NCBI GenBank assembly: GCA_022661535.1
Contig: JAKULF010000004.1
Span: 2,418,001 to 2,482,000, forward strand
Source: Eutypa lata
Taxonomy: Eukaryota; Ascomycota; Sordariomycetes; Xylariales; Diatrypaceae
Reading direction: 5' to 3'
Length of the DNA: 64,000 nucleotides
Part shown: one piece after another, positions 45,090 through 57,100 of the stretch
Numbering within the stretch: position 1 is the stretch's first letter
Layout: every line of letters starts with the position of its first letter
Notes under the pieces: generated by a model
What the model saw: the letters and a program-made list of their open reading frames with translations, nothing else
Told to the model about the DNA's origin: nothing
The model's database searches: none
Program-made: the position numbers and the translations under genes

Positions 45090-45368
45090 TCACCTGAGAG
45101 CGACAGCGAGGACAGTGAGGAAGAGGATAGCTAACCCGAGTATGAACATCATAACATAGATCATGCTCAGAGCATCGACTTGATTACCATAATTTCCTCT
45201 CCCCGCCTTCAACATGGGGGAAGATGCAGTGAGTCCAGGAATCTCGGCGTCGGAAAGAATGACAAGTTCTACAGCCCGCAGGTGCGGTATGACAGGAGGT
45301 GTCTTGCCATATACGGTACGGACGTAACACAGACGAGGGTGTCGCTCTAATGATTGACGCCTATACCG
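45090..45368 (-). other. Possible exon of a degenerate membrane-protein gene
   Basis: A 93-codon open stretch on the minus strand reads through TVYGKTPPVIPHLRAVELVI and GNYGNQVDALSM into a strong hydrophobic helix (MIYVMMFILGLAILFLTVLA). It ends at AGGTGAGG, where TGA is also inside a GTGAGG donor-like site. There is no ATG until the middle. Further down the same strand, 44700-44916 has a second Pro/Thr-rich open stretch that ends at a GTGAGT donor. These could be exons of one gene or relics. I could not assemble a complete reading frame. Confidence 0.25.
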
Positions 45369-46136
45369 TCAACGACCTGTTCTTGGATTCTGGTCCCAAT
45401 ACGACATCCTTCGATGCGCCACTTCTTTTTAGAAAGTGTAAGCAAGATCTACTATTTATCATCACAAACCAAACTAGGCACTGCGTTGCATAGCCCAAAT
45501 CTGCCCCAGACACTCCCCGAGGCCTAGGAAGAGGACATGTCCAAGCACTTTAGGAATTGCGCGATCTATTGTCTATTGAGGAGCTGCTGAAAGCAATACT
45601 TCGCAGGGAGAGCTGTGCATCAGAGTGGAATCCTCTAAGCCTGAACAACAGAAACCGATGATCCCAAACTGTGCGGAATTATTCACAGTGAAGCAGCCCT
45701 CGTGCAACAATCAGCGAGCATCCTTGTCATCATCGCTAAGAACATGTAGACATGTGGAGCATTACCTACATGAATGTAGTACGCTTGTCTTCCATTTCAT
45801 GGCCTTTGATGAGAGAGGATTCTAACACGATGTCAGACCACGCCCTTGCTACTGTGACTATCACACCTCGAGGGGTTTGGTTGGTTCTGTCGAGGATGGG
45901 GCCGCCCCGCGGGCTCCTCTACTGGAGATCTAAGTTCTCACCATTATATCACGGCAACACCTTCTCCCAACCAGATCAACCCAATTTACCTTATACCTTT
46001 CCAAGCACCCCAAACTCCCCAAAGTTGAAACTCCATCAAGCCCCAGTATTCGGACATCTTGCTATACTCGGAACAACAACCACGCTAAGACACCCAAAGA
46101 CTTCAGACTAAACCGCGAGGTTACAAATATACTCAT

Positions 46137-46365
46137 GTTAAACGGTCCGAATATGGTATTAAAGGGGGCCAACCTCGCGGTTTCGCGAGGTGCAGTTCAG
46201 GCGGCGGTCGTGCCCTGAGTCCGCGAGGCCATGGATTCTAACGTCTTGATGTTCTTCCCAACAGCATCCATAGCTTCGCGGACTCGGGGCACAACCGCCA
46301 TCTGAACTGCACCTCGCGAAACCGCGAGGTTGGCCCCCTTCAACACCATATTCGGACCGTCTAAC
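46137..46365. mobile_element. MITE-like hairpin element with nested palindromes
   Basis: Two 100-nt arms (46137-46236 and 46266-46365) are reverse complements at 91 of 100 positions around a 29-nt spacer. All nine differences are transitions (A/G or C/T). Inside each arm lies a smaller hairpin, ACCTCGCG-GTTT-CGCGAGGT (46172-46191 in the left arm). A further partial copy, AACCGCGAGGTT, sits at 46111-46122 just outside. No coding capacity and no clear target-site duplication (left flank ACTCAT, right flank AGGTAA). The shape fits a foldback or MITE-type element mobilised by another transposase; that origin is inferred. Confidence 0.7.
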
Positions 46366-46946
46366 AGGTAAGTCCCGCCAGCAACAAACGATCTCTAACT
46401 GTAAAGGGCCGAGACTGTACCGAGGTTAACGGATTAATCAGGCATCTTGTTTTCTCGACTTGCTTACATAGTATGGTGTAAAAACCTAAGCCGAAAACTT
46501 TGGTGGACACCTCCTCCTCGCCCGCTCTGGCGATAGCGTCTTCGCACCAGATTTGTGCACGGCCCGTAGGACCGCCGCTGCCGGCCACTCCCCTCATGTC
46601 GGTGATCTTGCAGGAAAGGGCATAGGCGCCCCAAGAGTGCATTAGAGCATTAAGCGAGCCTCGAGAAAGATACTCGTTAAGTTCGAGGTATGAGATGATA
46701 AAGACAGTTGTGGCAGTCTCTGATCTCGTGATGTTAGTCCTTTCAGCCCAGGAGAGAAGAATCCCCCTCCCCCCCGAGCTTGGGCAGGCCTCTAAGAGAG
46801 CCCTGCTCACGACCGATGGCGCGTTCTAACTACCACTACCAATCTAGGAAATGCCATCTAGATCTTGCAAGACGATTTGATACTGTAGTTTGAAGGTCGC
46901 TCTCGCCACGACAGGAAAGAGCTAGAGTAAGCTCGAGTTTCTAGCG

Positions 46947-46966
46947 AGCAAGCAAGCAAGCAAGCA
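46947..46966. repeat. (AGCA)5 microsatellite
   Basis: Five exact AGCA units in intergenic DNA. Confidence 0.9.
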
Positions 46967-48714
46967 CAGGGCGCCTTGGAGGAGCAGGAATATCGAGCTC
47001 ATTACGACAAGGGATGAAGGAACCTGTTGACCCGATGTGGTGGAAGTCGGTGGGAAGATCTGATATATGTATGCTGGTGGGGACCTGGTATTAAGCTGTT
47101 GGGGCTTGCAGTAGAGTGGGAAATGAAGAAATGGGTTCAAAAATAATCATGGGCCAGGGATCCGAGCTGTTGTTCTGAACAGCACCATATCATGAGTTTT
47201 TGGGCCCACCAGAGAGCGCTTATACACCCCTTCGACCGGTACTCCCACCGTTGCCGGAGGACCGAAGAGGGCTCCAAGATCAGTTCGATAACCAAGTGCC
47301 AGTGCGAGCACAATCCGGAGCCTCAAATTTATGAGTCAGCGTCAAACAGCCTGGGGAAAGGGAAACCAGAGACGGGAAAGTTGGCAGAAAGCCGAGAACT
47401 GTTCTGTCCTCGAAACAAGCCCACAGGAATCCATAGCTTGCCGATTAGATCAATGTCATCGCTAATCTTGGGATGATTCCTCATGTTCTGTCAACTCATC
47501 TATCACTACCATGTCGCAGAAGTGCTGTTTCTCTGCTGGTTACCATCACTACGCAAGTACACTTTCCCTGTCGTGTCTTGTGCTGCTCTGCCTCGTAGTT
47601 AGTAGACGCTCGCATATTGTAACATGTGGGGAGGAGGGATTCCAATATACGCTAACTATCGGAAGATGGCTGTTGCGGTAGAATATTTGTTTCGGGCATG
47701 TGAGCAGATGATTGTTTTTAGAACATTCAACAACACTGGTGAACTTGATGGGCGATTTCCTGGCGGAAATATAGTATTTCTTATTCTGCGATCACCAGGA
47801 CCGAAGCTGGTCTAGTGAGCTGGTAGAATCCTCCTCTCTCCATAGGAATTGACTAGATACCCATATCATATCGTTGTCGAAGTCCATTTTGTCTAGTTGC
47901 TCACCGATGAGGCACTAGGAGAATTGGCTACGAGCTTTGGCAATGATTATTATGTTACACCATAAGCTAGCATAATCATCATTGTAACCGCGAGAGTGAC
48001 ATTGCTTCCATATGGTCTTTTGTTCTATATGTATAGATTGCTGTAAATACTACTAGATGTAGAAATCCCAGCCGACCATGACAGTCTGATCGAGGCTGCA
48101 TCGCTTGTGGTTTCAGTGCTCTTCAACAGATACCAAGTTCTCTTTTTAAGCAGCTCACTCTAGTCCCATTTAATAGACAGTATGCCTGGCTCTGCTATAT
48201 ATATTGCGCGGAGTTACCACACTAAATAGTTGGTGTGGTCTATTAAGGGGTGACAATGGAAACAGGGAGGTGTGGACGGAAGGCATATTCTAATTACCAA
48301 AAAGCAAATTCAATACAGCCTCTTTTCTTTTTCAGCCGTCCATCTTCGTAGCCTGCATTAGTCCCAATAACCACTTCATGCAAGGAGATTTTGCAGTCTA
48401 GGTCATCCCCCAAGAGATTGGTAGCTAAAGCGTCCGATTAGTAAAAGTTCTGATAAGCTATTTTAAGAAATACCGTTAATATCTACTTACAGCCCTAGGT
48501 GCTAAGGTAGGCGCATACAGAGTATTTCTAATATCGGTAGATCAAGCAACCGAGATAGTCACCTCCTTGCGCAAGGAGCTACCGAGATTTTCTCAAGGAC
48601 CTTAGTCCCACGGCGGCAATCCAAGTATGAAGAACCAGCATCTTCATTTAGTGAACATTGGGCCCCTCTTGCGTGAATATCGAAGTCTTGAGTTGTAAGG
48701 TTCGTATGCGGTGC

Positions 48715-49233
48715 TCAATCGCCTTGGTTCAAAGTGACCACACCATCCTTTGATTTCTGATTTGATTCAGCTTCGCGAATGGGCCGTCGCTTCTGCCGTG
48801 GGGCCTGAACGGGAAAACGTTTCAGTCCTCCACAAGTATTGCATTTGACGACTAGCACATCGGCCCATGGTTTCTTGCCGTCCTTGCTCTGATTCTCGAC
48901 AACGGAGGTACTTGTTTCTCCCCCAATGAGCAAGGTATCGCAATACTTGCACATGGTGTGCTTCATAGATGGCGACAGGCGTATCTGAGTTTTGAGGGAA
49001 GAAGCTCTGAGATTGGTGAGCAAACGACGTGACACTGCTTGCTTGGTCGCATTGGTTGAGGAGGGCTGTGTGCTCTTTTTGGTTCCATCCTCGGAGGTTT
49101 GCTTCGCCTCATGGGATGTCCGGTCCTCATTCTGGGATGTACTGCTTAGATAGGCTGCGGCTTGGTACAGATAGGATATCCTAGAGTAGATTGGGCGGTT
49201 AGGCACACTTCCAGCTGCCTTATTCTTCCCCAT
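48715..49233 (-). CDS. rpr2: RNase P subunit Rpr2/Rpp21 family
   Basis: Protein subunit of nuclear ribonuclease P, which removes 5' leaders from pre-tRNA. Single exon, 172 residues, ATG at 49231-49233. The N-terminus has the family helix NRPIYSRISYLYQAAAYL (about 12-29). The zinc ribbon uses C95 and C98 (MCKYCDTLL) and C131 and C134 (KCNTCGGLKRFP). Between them are a basic stretch that includes RLLTNLRASSLKTQIRLSPS, typical RNA-contact region of Rpp21, and a short polar insertion (ETSTSVVENQSKDGKK). An N-terminal polar linker (about 31-65) is low in complexity. The gene is divergent from SUB2, whose start lies 686 nt away, so the two may share a promoter region. Family assignment strong; Snm1 of RNase MRP is the related alternative. 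Confidence 0.9.
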   Translation of the reverse strand: MGKNKAAGSVPNRPIYSRISYLYQAAAYLSSTSQNEDRTSHEAKQTSEDGTKKSTQPSSTNATKQAVSRRLLTNLRASSLKTQIRLSPSMKHTMCKYCDTLLIGGETSTSVVENQSKDGKKPWADVLVVKCNTCGGLKRFPVQAPRQKRRPIREAESNQKSKDGVVTLNQGD

Positions 49234-49918
49234 TATGCGCCGTTACAGTTAATCAAGTTTAACTATCCTTCGTTATCCAGATCTTATTGTTATGCATTTG
49301 CTTGGGAATCGGGGACTTGGATAAAAACCATGCACTTTGTGGTAGACGCCTATTGTTCATAGGCTACTTCGTACACAATAGTTAGTTACATTGCTACGTT
49401 AAAGGCTTAAGACGCATAGCATATGCATAGAGACATAAACCTGCATAAAATGAGCACAGCCCCATTGACCCACCTATTGTTTTGAAAACTAGTCCTAATT
49501 AGACTTTTACTGTAAGCGCGTCCTAGCACTTTACACAATCACTGTACAATACATCCACTGAACTTACCTCCCTACCTACTGCCTACTGTTCATTCATACA
49601 TAACTACATACATACATGGGCTAACAAACTTGGACCTTGCCCAGAACCTTCAGATTTATTTGACCAGATCCAAGTCCAGCCTCGACCATTCATTCATCTT
49701 TCTATTTCATCACCAGAACAACATCCACCCATTAGCCAGCCTTTCTATCTGGCCACAACCAACATTTGATTCTATTGCGAAACCCTTTTCGCGTTTTAAT
49801 CTTATTTATCTACTTTCTTCTTCTCTTCCCTTCTTTTCTCGACATTCGCGTTGCGTTACCAAGCGCAACACCTTCGTAACCTTACAATCAACGTTTCGTC
49901 AATCAATCACCTATCACA
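49234..49918. promoter_or_regulatory. Divergent promoter region between rpr2 and sub2
   Basis: No gene inside. The 100 bases before the SUB2 start contain a strong pyrimidine stretch (about 49808-49840, TTTCTTCTTCTCTTCCCTTC), a common mark of the transcription start region of highly expressed fungal genes. AT-rich DNA lies towards the rpr2 side. No specific factor site is claimed. Confidence 0.5.
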
Positions 49919-51989
49919 ATGTCTGCTGAAGAGGATCTCATCGACTACTCCGACGAGGAGCTTGCGCCTAACGATGCCGCGCCTGCCAACGGAAAGAAGG
50001 CCGACGCTGCCGCTTCTAGCAACAGTGTTGACAAGAAGGGCTCGTATGTCGGTATCCATTCGACTGGTTTCCGCGACTTTTTATTGAAGCCCGAACTTCT
50101 ACGCGCCATTGCCGACTGCGGTTTCGAACATCCTTCGGAGGGTTAGTCTACCATATTTACACATGCAATCTCAGAAAAGTCACCCACCCTTCCCTCCTTC
50201 AAGCGTCCGTCTAGTCACGCAAGCATATCGCAAGCCAAAATCAAAAAAAGAAAGCATTGAGAGTGTTGTCGGGGTCATATCATAGTCATCATCAATGAGG
50301 TTTTCAATCCTTGTCTTTGGTACTTGCAGAAATAAGAGGATAGAGAAATGAATCTTGGATGGTCTTTCGAACCAGTCCATAGTTCTGTCACATAGAACAT
50401 CCATCACGGTTGCTCAGAATGGGACATGATGGAAATCGGGGTTCTAGAGTATCGCCGAAAAAGCGAACCAACTTCGAAACCTTTTCTCAAACAAGAAATC
50501 GTCTTTGACCACGGGTCATCGCATTTTATTCCAGAACTAAGGGCATTGCATCGGGCATGCAGCTCTGCATCTTTAGTGGAGGATCATGTGGGATGTTTAG
50601 AAAGATGGCAACTACGGAAACGATGATAGCGATGATAACGATGCTGCGATGACGGACGGACCTTGTCGAGCTCCCACCTACCTCGTACTTTACATATTCG
50701 TTTTGAGAAAACCTATCTAACCTACGATCGATCACTCTAGTCCAGCAAAATTGTATTCCTCAGGCTCTTCTGGGAGGTGACATCATCTGCCAAGCCAAGT
50801 CTGGTCTCGGTAAGACTGCTGTCTTCGTCTTGACCACGCTTCAGCAGATCGAGCCTGTTGCTGGCGAGTGCTCCGTTCTGGTCATGTGCCACACTCGCGA
50901 GCTGGCTTTCCAGATCCGCAACGAGTACAACCGCTTCAGCAAGTACATGCCCGACATTAAGACCGGCGTCTTCTACGGTGGCACTCCCATTCAGAAAGAT
51001 GCCGAGGTTCTTAAGAACAAGGATACCCATCCTCATATCATCGTCGGTACTCCCGGTCGTCTCAACGCCTTGATTCGCGACAAGTATCTGCGTCTCAACA
51101 GCGTCCGGATCTTCGTGCTCGATGAGTGTGACAAGATGCTCGATACTACAGGTAAGCATCAATTCCACCTCAAAAAATTTAGGTTCCACAATGACTAACA
51201 GCTTCCAAGACATGCGACGTGATGTCCAGGAGATCTTCCGCACCACTCCTATGCAGAAGCAGGTGATGATGTTCTCTGCGACTCTTTCCGACGAGATCAA
51301 GCCCATCTGCCGCAAGTTTATGCAGAACCCAACAGAGCACTACGTCGATGAGGACACCAAGTTGACGCTGCACGGTCTGCAGCAGTACTACATCAAGCTG
51401 GAGGAGCGCGAGAAGAACCGCAAGCTCAACGAGCTCCTTGATGAACTTCAATTCAACCAGGTTATCATCTTTGTCAAGAGCACTGTCCGCGCGACTGAGT
51501 TGGATAAACTCCTCCGCGAGTGCAACTTCCCGTCCATTGCTGTCCACTCCGGCGTCAGCCAAGAGGAACGGTATGTATACAACGTCTACTACTCTGGGGA
51601 AACGGTCTAATATGTTGGCAGTATCAAACGCTACAAGGAATTCAAGGACTTCAACAAGCGTATCTGTGTTGCCACTGATGTCTTCGGCCGTGGTATCGAT
51701 ATCGAGCGTATCAACCTGGCAATCAACTACGATCTGCCTGCCGATGCCGATTCATACCTGCATCGTGTTGGTCGTGCTGGTCGATTCGGTACCAAGGGTT
51801 TGGCTATCTCGTTTGTGAGCACCGATGGGGACCAAGAGGTTCTGAAGGCTATCGAGAAGCGCTTTGAAGTTGCTCTTCCGTAAGTATTTTCAGCGCACTG
51901 GAACGATTATTTGAGTCACCTTTACTAACTCGTCTGATAGTGAATTCCCCAAGGACGGAATTGACCCCGGTACCTATATGGCGTCTTAG
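49919..51989 (+). CDS. sub2: DEAD-box RNA helicase Sub2 (UAP56/DDX39B)
   Basis: ATP-dependent RNA helicase of the spliceosome and of the TREX mRNA-export complex, in the nucleus. Five exons: 49919-50141, 50741-51151, 51210-51570, 51622-51879 and 51941-51989. They join in phase to 433 residues, matching the family. Motifs: [15 protein letters not shown] and [16 protein letters not shown] (Q motif, across intron 1), AKSGLGKT (93-100), GTPGRL, DECD (202-205), [20 protein letters not shown] and [10 protein letters not shown]. The C-terminus is [14 protein letters not shown]. Introns 2-4 are 58, 51 and 61 nt, but intron 1 is 599 nt. Reading through intron 1 gives a stop (GGT TAG) immediately, so retention would yield a 75-residue product. 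Such a long, early intron in a splicing factor gene hints at self-regulation, which is inference. Identity certain. Confidence 0.97.
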
Positions 51990-52881
51990 AATGGATAATC
52001 TCTTGAAGGGGCCTTGAGAATAGCTTCGGCGTAGGCAGGTCATTTTCGATTGTTCTCAAGCTAGACGCTATGACAAGGCGGTACGGGTTGGTTCAGGAAA
52101 AAAAGGATGTATCCGGGAAAAAACACGAACTATGCTTGTCTGAAGAAAGATTTCTGTACAACTACATTTCTACTTTTGATCGATGGGCTCGGACTTTGAT
52201 GCAGGCGGGGTTTAGGGATTTGCAGCGAGAAGACGGTGGTTCTGTTCATGTTGCTCAACCCAATTACTCTGCTCACTGCCACCATATAGGTTCATAGTCG
52301 TTAATGCAGTATGGACGTTGGACCGACCAGAGTGAACAAATAATACCTAGATGTTGTTGCTTATTGCTAATTACTAGTCCTTTGATGAATAAATACAGTG
52401 CAAGAAACTAGACTTTGATATCGATGCCTTATACCAATGATGCCGTGCTTTTGCAAATCTTGGGGATATTTACTGGGATTTAACTGGCCTGCTGGGCATC
52501 AGTCACGTGCTGCTTACGATACTGTACCTTGAACGGAGTTCAATGATTAGGAACGGTTATAATATCGCTCTTCATGTGAATAGATGTCTAATACCTTCAA
52601 TCGATTCATTGTCCTTGTTAAAGAGAGGTAAAGGCTAATGTTTCACTGCCTGAGAACAAGACTTTAGACAACATACCTCATCTTAACTTAGGCGAGCAAC
52701 AAACCGAACTTGGCACAGGAGAGCAACTGCAACAGCCTTATCTACTTACCTAGGTACTACATATCATCCAACCCCAATACGGACAAGCAAGTACTGAGGA
52801 AAGAGAGACATCACTTCTGTACCTACATATAAAAGCACCAAATATACATATATACCCTCGCCATACCACCACCAAGAAAAG
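51990..52881. other. Intergenic region
   Basis: Contains the SUB2 3' untranslated region and the promoter of the next gene. A 75-codon ATG frame at 52070-52297 lies in the 3' untranslated region and has no motif. Confidence 0.5.
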
Positions 52882-53472
52882 ATGGGCAAGCTCTACGCCA
52901 TAGCCGACCTGCACCTGGGGTACAAGTTCAACGCGGACGCCCTCGCCGCCCTGCGCGACACCCACCGCGACGACGGCCTGATCCTGGCCGGCGACCTCGG
53001 CGAGCGCGACGAGCACCTGCGGCTGGCGTTCGCCTGGGCCACCGAGCGCTTCAAGACCGTCTGGTGGTGTCCGGGGAACCACGAGCTGTATTCCATGCCT
53101 GACTACTCCTCCTCCTCCTCAACGTCTGAGGATGGTGGGGGGAAGAAGAAGGAACCGCTAAGAGGTCAGGCTAAGTACGATGCCTGCGTTGCTGTGGCGC
53201 GCGAGTATGGCGTCTTGACGCCTGAGGATCCGTTTGTGACGTGGGAGGGTGAGGGTGGAGGAGATCCTGCTATCGTTTGTCCCGTGTTCACCCTGTACGA
53301 TTATAGCTTTGCGCCCGAGGACGTGCCGAAGGGGAAGGAGGTCGACTGGGCTGCCGAGAAGGACATCTGCGCCACGGACGAAGCCCTGCTCCACCCCGAT
53401 CCGTATCCCACGCGCCAGGCGTGGTGCGAGGCCCTCGTGGAGAGGTTCGAGAGGAAGCTTGAAGACACTGTC

Positions 53473-53510
<38 letters not shown>

Positions 53511-54125
53511 TAATAATAGGGATGAGAAAACGAAGATAACGACAGAGGAGAGCAGTGGAACGGGGACGTCAGAAAAAGAAGAAGAAGAAGCCACCGCAAC
53601 AGAAACAACAACAAAACCCAAACCCAAGCTCATCATAGTGAACCACTGGCCCCTGATCGAGCGCCTCGTCTACCTACCCGCCATCCCGCGCTTCCGCATC
53701 TGGTGCGGCACGCGGCGCACGGCGGACTGGGCGGCGCGGTTCGGCGCCGCCGTCGTCGTCAGCGGGCACCTGCACATCCGTCGGACTGACTGGGTTGGTG
53801 GCGTGCGCTACGGTATGTAAAGTACATATAAAAACCTAGGCTATCCAGCAGGCTATCCAGCTAGCTATCTCGCCCCCTTCCCCTGAACCCCCTATCCTTT
53901 TTCTTTTGCTCTCTCGTCGATCGATCGATCGTACTTTAAAAGGACAAAACATGTTAATACGTATGCGCGTACACAGAGGAATGCTCGCTCGGGTACCCGC
54001 GCCAATGGGAGCGTGCGCGCAACGCGGGTCGCGATATCAATGCGTTTTTGAGGGAGATATTGCCCGGTCCGAAGGTACACGGGGAGGAGGGCAAGACGAA
54101 GTGGTGGATTTATGGGGATGCTTGA
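52882..54125 (+). CDS. Calcineurin-like metallophosphoesterase
   Basis: Two exons, 52882-53812 and 53977-54125, with a 164-nt intron (GTATGT...ACAG, phase 1), give 359 residues. Read unspliced, the frame stops after 312 residues. The second exon restores EECSLGYPRQWERARNAGRD and a conserved-looking tail LREILPGPKVHG...TKWWIYGDA. Metal-site motifs in order: DLHLGY (about 9-14), GDLGERD (about 37-43), GNHE (about 65-68), VNHWPL (about 253-258) and GHLHIRR (about 294-300). Between motifs 3 and 4 there is a variable insertion with a run of ten alanines (GCT codons, near 53477-53506) and a Glu/Thr-rich stretch (about 212-250). Cytosolic, with no signal or membrane segment. The substrate is not predictable; bacterial-type phosphodiesterase relatives are common. 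Family certain, function open. Confidence 0.88.
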
Positions 54126-57100
54126 TTGTGTGAGGAGGGAGAAGGGATAAACGGGTGCATATTGGAGTGGTATTGCATAGAGAAAGAAGGGATAGATGGT
54201 CTCTTTTAGAGATACATTAGAGAAGGACTCGTGGCGTCGTTATGGGGGTATTATAAAGGGTGTTCACATTCTACTATCACTTCCATGGGAGATAGAAGCA
54301 TACATTCAGCAGCTTAGCATATCGGTATAGAGTCACGCGCAGGGTTAGAAGTGAGCGAGTTCGCTATGGGTCACATATAATTTAAAGGGCTTCTTCAACC
54401 CTATATAGGCTGTCCAACATGATTATCTCCTTATTATCAAGGAGGCTAGTTGGAAATCACATCAGATGGCAATACTTCCATTCCAGTATTCAAGTATGTA
54501 CGTTCACGCAAGCATCACTTTATTCCGGAATTCCATTACGGCATTGTTAAGGGTAGTCTTACTAAATTTGTCAAGTATAATTTCAATTATATGCATACAT
54601 TTATTAGGCAACGGCTCTGGTTGGACTGATCTGGAGGCAGCAACCTAATCAAGATAATGCCCTTGTCCACCCTACCTGCCTATCTACCAACCCATAATCG
54701 TATCACCAACTGTGCTGGTTTTACCCAAGTGACTAAGATGGCAAGATACTCGCTGTCTCCAGAGAGAGGTTCGACGAACCTAATTCATGAGGCGGGATGC
54801 CTAGACTTCAGAGTCATAATACAGGCGTGAAACACGTCCTCGTCGATGGCTAACGATACACTAGCTCTACGGTTCAGGTCATATGTGTCAAACCGTATGA
54901 CTCAGTCCAACCAACGCCATCGTCTAGTTAGTTACTCAGTCGATACGCCGGTCTGGGTCATGTCTTTCCTAGCTGGGTAACTCCATCACGAGGGCCGACG
55001 ACCTGTATGTACATCGACGGTGAGAGTCACGAAGCCTTGATTTACTTTTCATAAGTAGTAGGTATGACACAAGAGCCCCATTCTCTCACAAAGCAAGAGC
55101 CGTCCCAAAGCCGGAATACCCACAGTAGGCCGTGTAAGGGCATTGCCCTCTAAACCCGTGCGTGGTTCAGCCACGCCGAAGTGCCAGTCAGCTGACCTAC
55201 CTAGTTAGATCCTAGGTAGGACAAGTTCTTGTCTGTCTCTCATCGACATTTCACCGTTCAGCTCCTAACTAATGGATGATAGCATCTTCTGGGTAGAACA
55301 ACGGGTTACGAATGTGAAAAGTAGGTAGTCAACATCCAGTGGAGTGTTCAGCGTCCCGGATCATGAGGCAAGGAGAGAGAACCCGGTTTGAAAGGAGCGC
55401 CCCCTGGAGAATGAGAACTAGGTATTTGGCCACTTGTTTCCTCGCGAATATGAAGACAAGTTGCTGTGTATCAGAGACGTCACTCTTGGTGGCTTTCTGG
55501 CTATGTAGACGTGGTCGTAGCAGATGGGTATCAGAGCACAGAGTTTACATTGCATTCGTAGGGGCGTCATTATTCACACTATCCTTCTGTGAGTGTCTAT
55601 CGTCTTTTCTTCGTGTGGACTTCCGCCTTCTCTTAGGCTAGATCTATTGGATCATCCCAGGCAAGTTAAGCAGCTAGGCACCAACGTATATCATCTAGAC
55701 TTGGTTGTCAATATATGAAGTAGTAATATAACCCTCTAGCACGCATTAACGTTGTCGACAATATCGCATCAAGTGGCACTATGGTGTTATTCTTCTACGA
55801 GGTAGTCAACGTCGCCATGGAATTAACGATCAACTTATAAACTGCTGAAATACTAGCACACATCAACGCCTACGCTATCAACTTCTGCTGACATACCACT
55901 TCCCAGTTGCTATATCGAAGGCCTTTGTATACATCCTTCTCCTCACCGACTTCGAATCACTTGTCTTCTAGCCGACTAGCTCTGACCCCGATCCACGAGT
56001 TCCTTCCTAGCACAAATAGGTTACTCGATAGAATCCCCGCATCTTACACAGCTGCGCCAGGTTCAAAGAGGAGCTCTTGATGATAGCTTGCGCAGCTGTG
56101 GGGTTGGGAGCACACACCCATGAAGCCGAAGCTCCCGTGACTCTGTGCGATGCGACGGGGCAAATTAGCATTAGTGAGAGTGAGCGATGCTCTCGATTCT
56201 CTCCCTCGCTCCTGGCGTTCACGCTGATCGGAGATGCATCACTAAATTGTCGCTCGAGTGCCGCCGTATAAACAGTGTTCGTGACCGCTTAGCTAAGACA
56301 CCTATCTTGCCACTAGTTAGCATCAGAGGGGACTTGAGTGAGTGAACGTGGGTAAGTAGCCGCGCGTATGATATTATATGTAAGCCGAAGTTGGGCTGAA
56401 CTGCCCGTCTTGGAATACTGATTCGACGACAGCCCCGGCGCATAGCTATGGGTAACTACCACTACTACTTACGAGATGGACGAATATTCCGTCAGCCTCT
56501 AGGCCTCCCTACGTACCCAGTCCGCGGAGTGAGCATGGAGGTTATTCTTTTCCGTTTCACTGGAGCACCGTGATTGGGGGAGGGGAGGGGACATACATAA
56601 CCACATACGGCTTTTGTGGAGTATGAGTGAGTAAGAATAAATAAGCAGGATTTAACAAACTGTCCGAATTACGCGGGAAGTGATCCGTAAGCTGCGCTCT
56701 CTCTTTCGTTTTCTCTCTTAAACCCGGCGCTACGTATGTACAATAACTAACTACACCCGAAAGTTACTGTGCCACTCCTAACATAATGGGTAGAGCTGGA
56801 CGACTGTGCGTACGATCAAACAGCGGCTAGCTGCACGTCAAGTGCTTTCTTTCTTTTTGTCTGACAGCGATGGGCGGAGATCACCCACCCGCTTCCGTGA
56901 GATCTGGCTGGGGAGAAGTCTGACTGACTACCTACTGCTGTTGCTGCTGCTGCTGCTGCCTAACTCCAGTCGTGGAGCCGCCTTCACCTCTGGTTATACG
57001 TATAGGGAAACACGGTGCGATACTCACATTCTCCCGTATACACTAATGTCTTGTTAACTGAGGTTCGTACCACCTGTCGATGTGAATCTGTAGGGTGTCC

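Larger units (their letters stand above)
42051..48714. other. 6.7-kb region without a secure gene
   Basis: Non-coding or degenerate DNA. It contains a (GAT)7 repeat (43668-43688), TA and CA dinucleotide runs (44228-44242, 44905-44922), an (AGCA)5 repeat (46947-46966) and a 229-bp hairpin element (46137-46365). Two minus-strand stretches look faintly protein-coding but lack usable ATG starts: 45090-45368 (ends in a hydrophobic helix) and 46361-46810. The 94-codon ATG frame at 47192-47476 has no recognisable content. Confidence 0.5.

Noticed and set aside
46361..46810. 149-codon minus-strand frame as a gene
   Set aside because: Starts with GTG and has no upstream ATG before a stop; kept only as a possible relic in the findings.
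47192..47476. 94-codon ATG frame
   Set aside because: No recognisable content, no conserved pattern and no neighbouring exon that would extend it.
52070..52297. 75-codon frame after SUB2
   Set aside because: Lies in the likely 3' untranslated region of SUB2; no motif.
53813..53820. Stop at 53820 as the true end of the metallophosphoesterase
   Set aside because: The frame reaches it through a GTATGT donor; splicing to 53977 gives a plausible 47-residue C-terminal continuation in phase.
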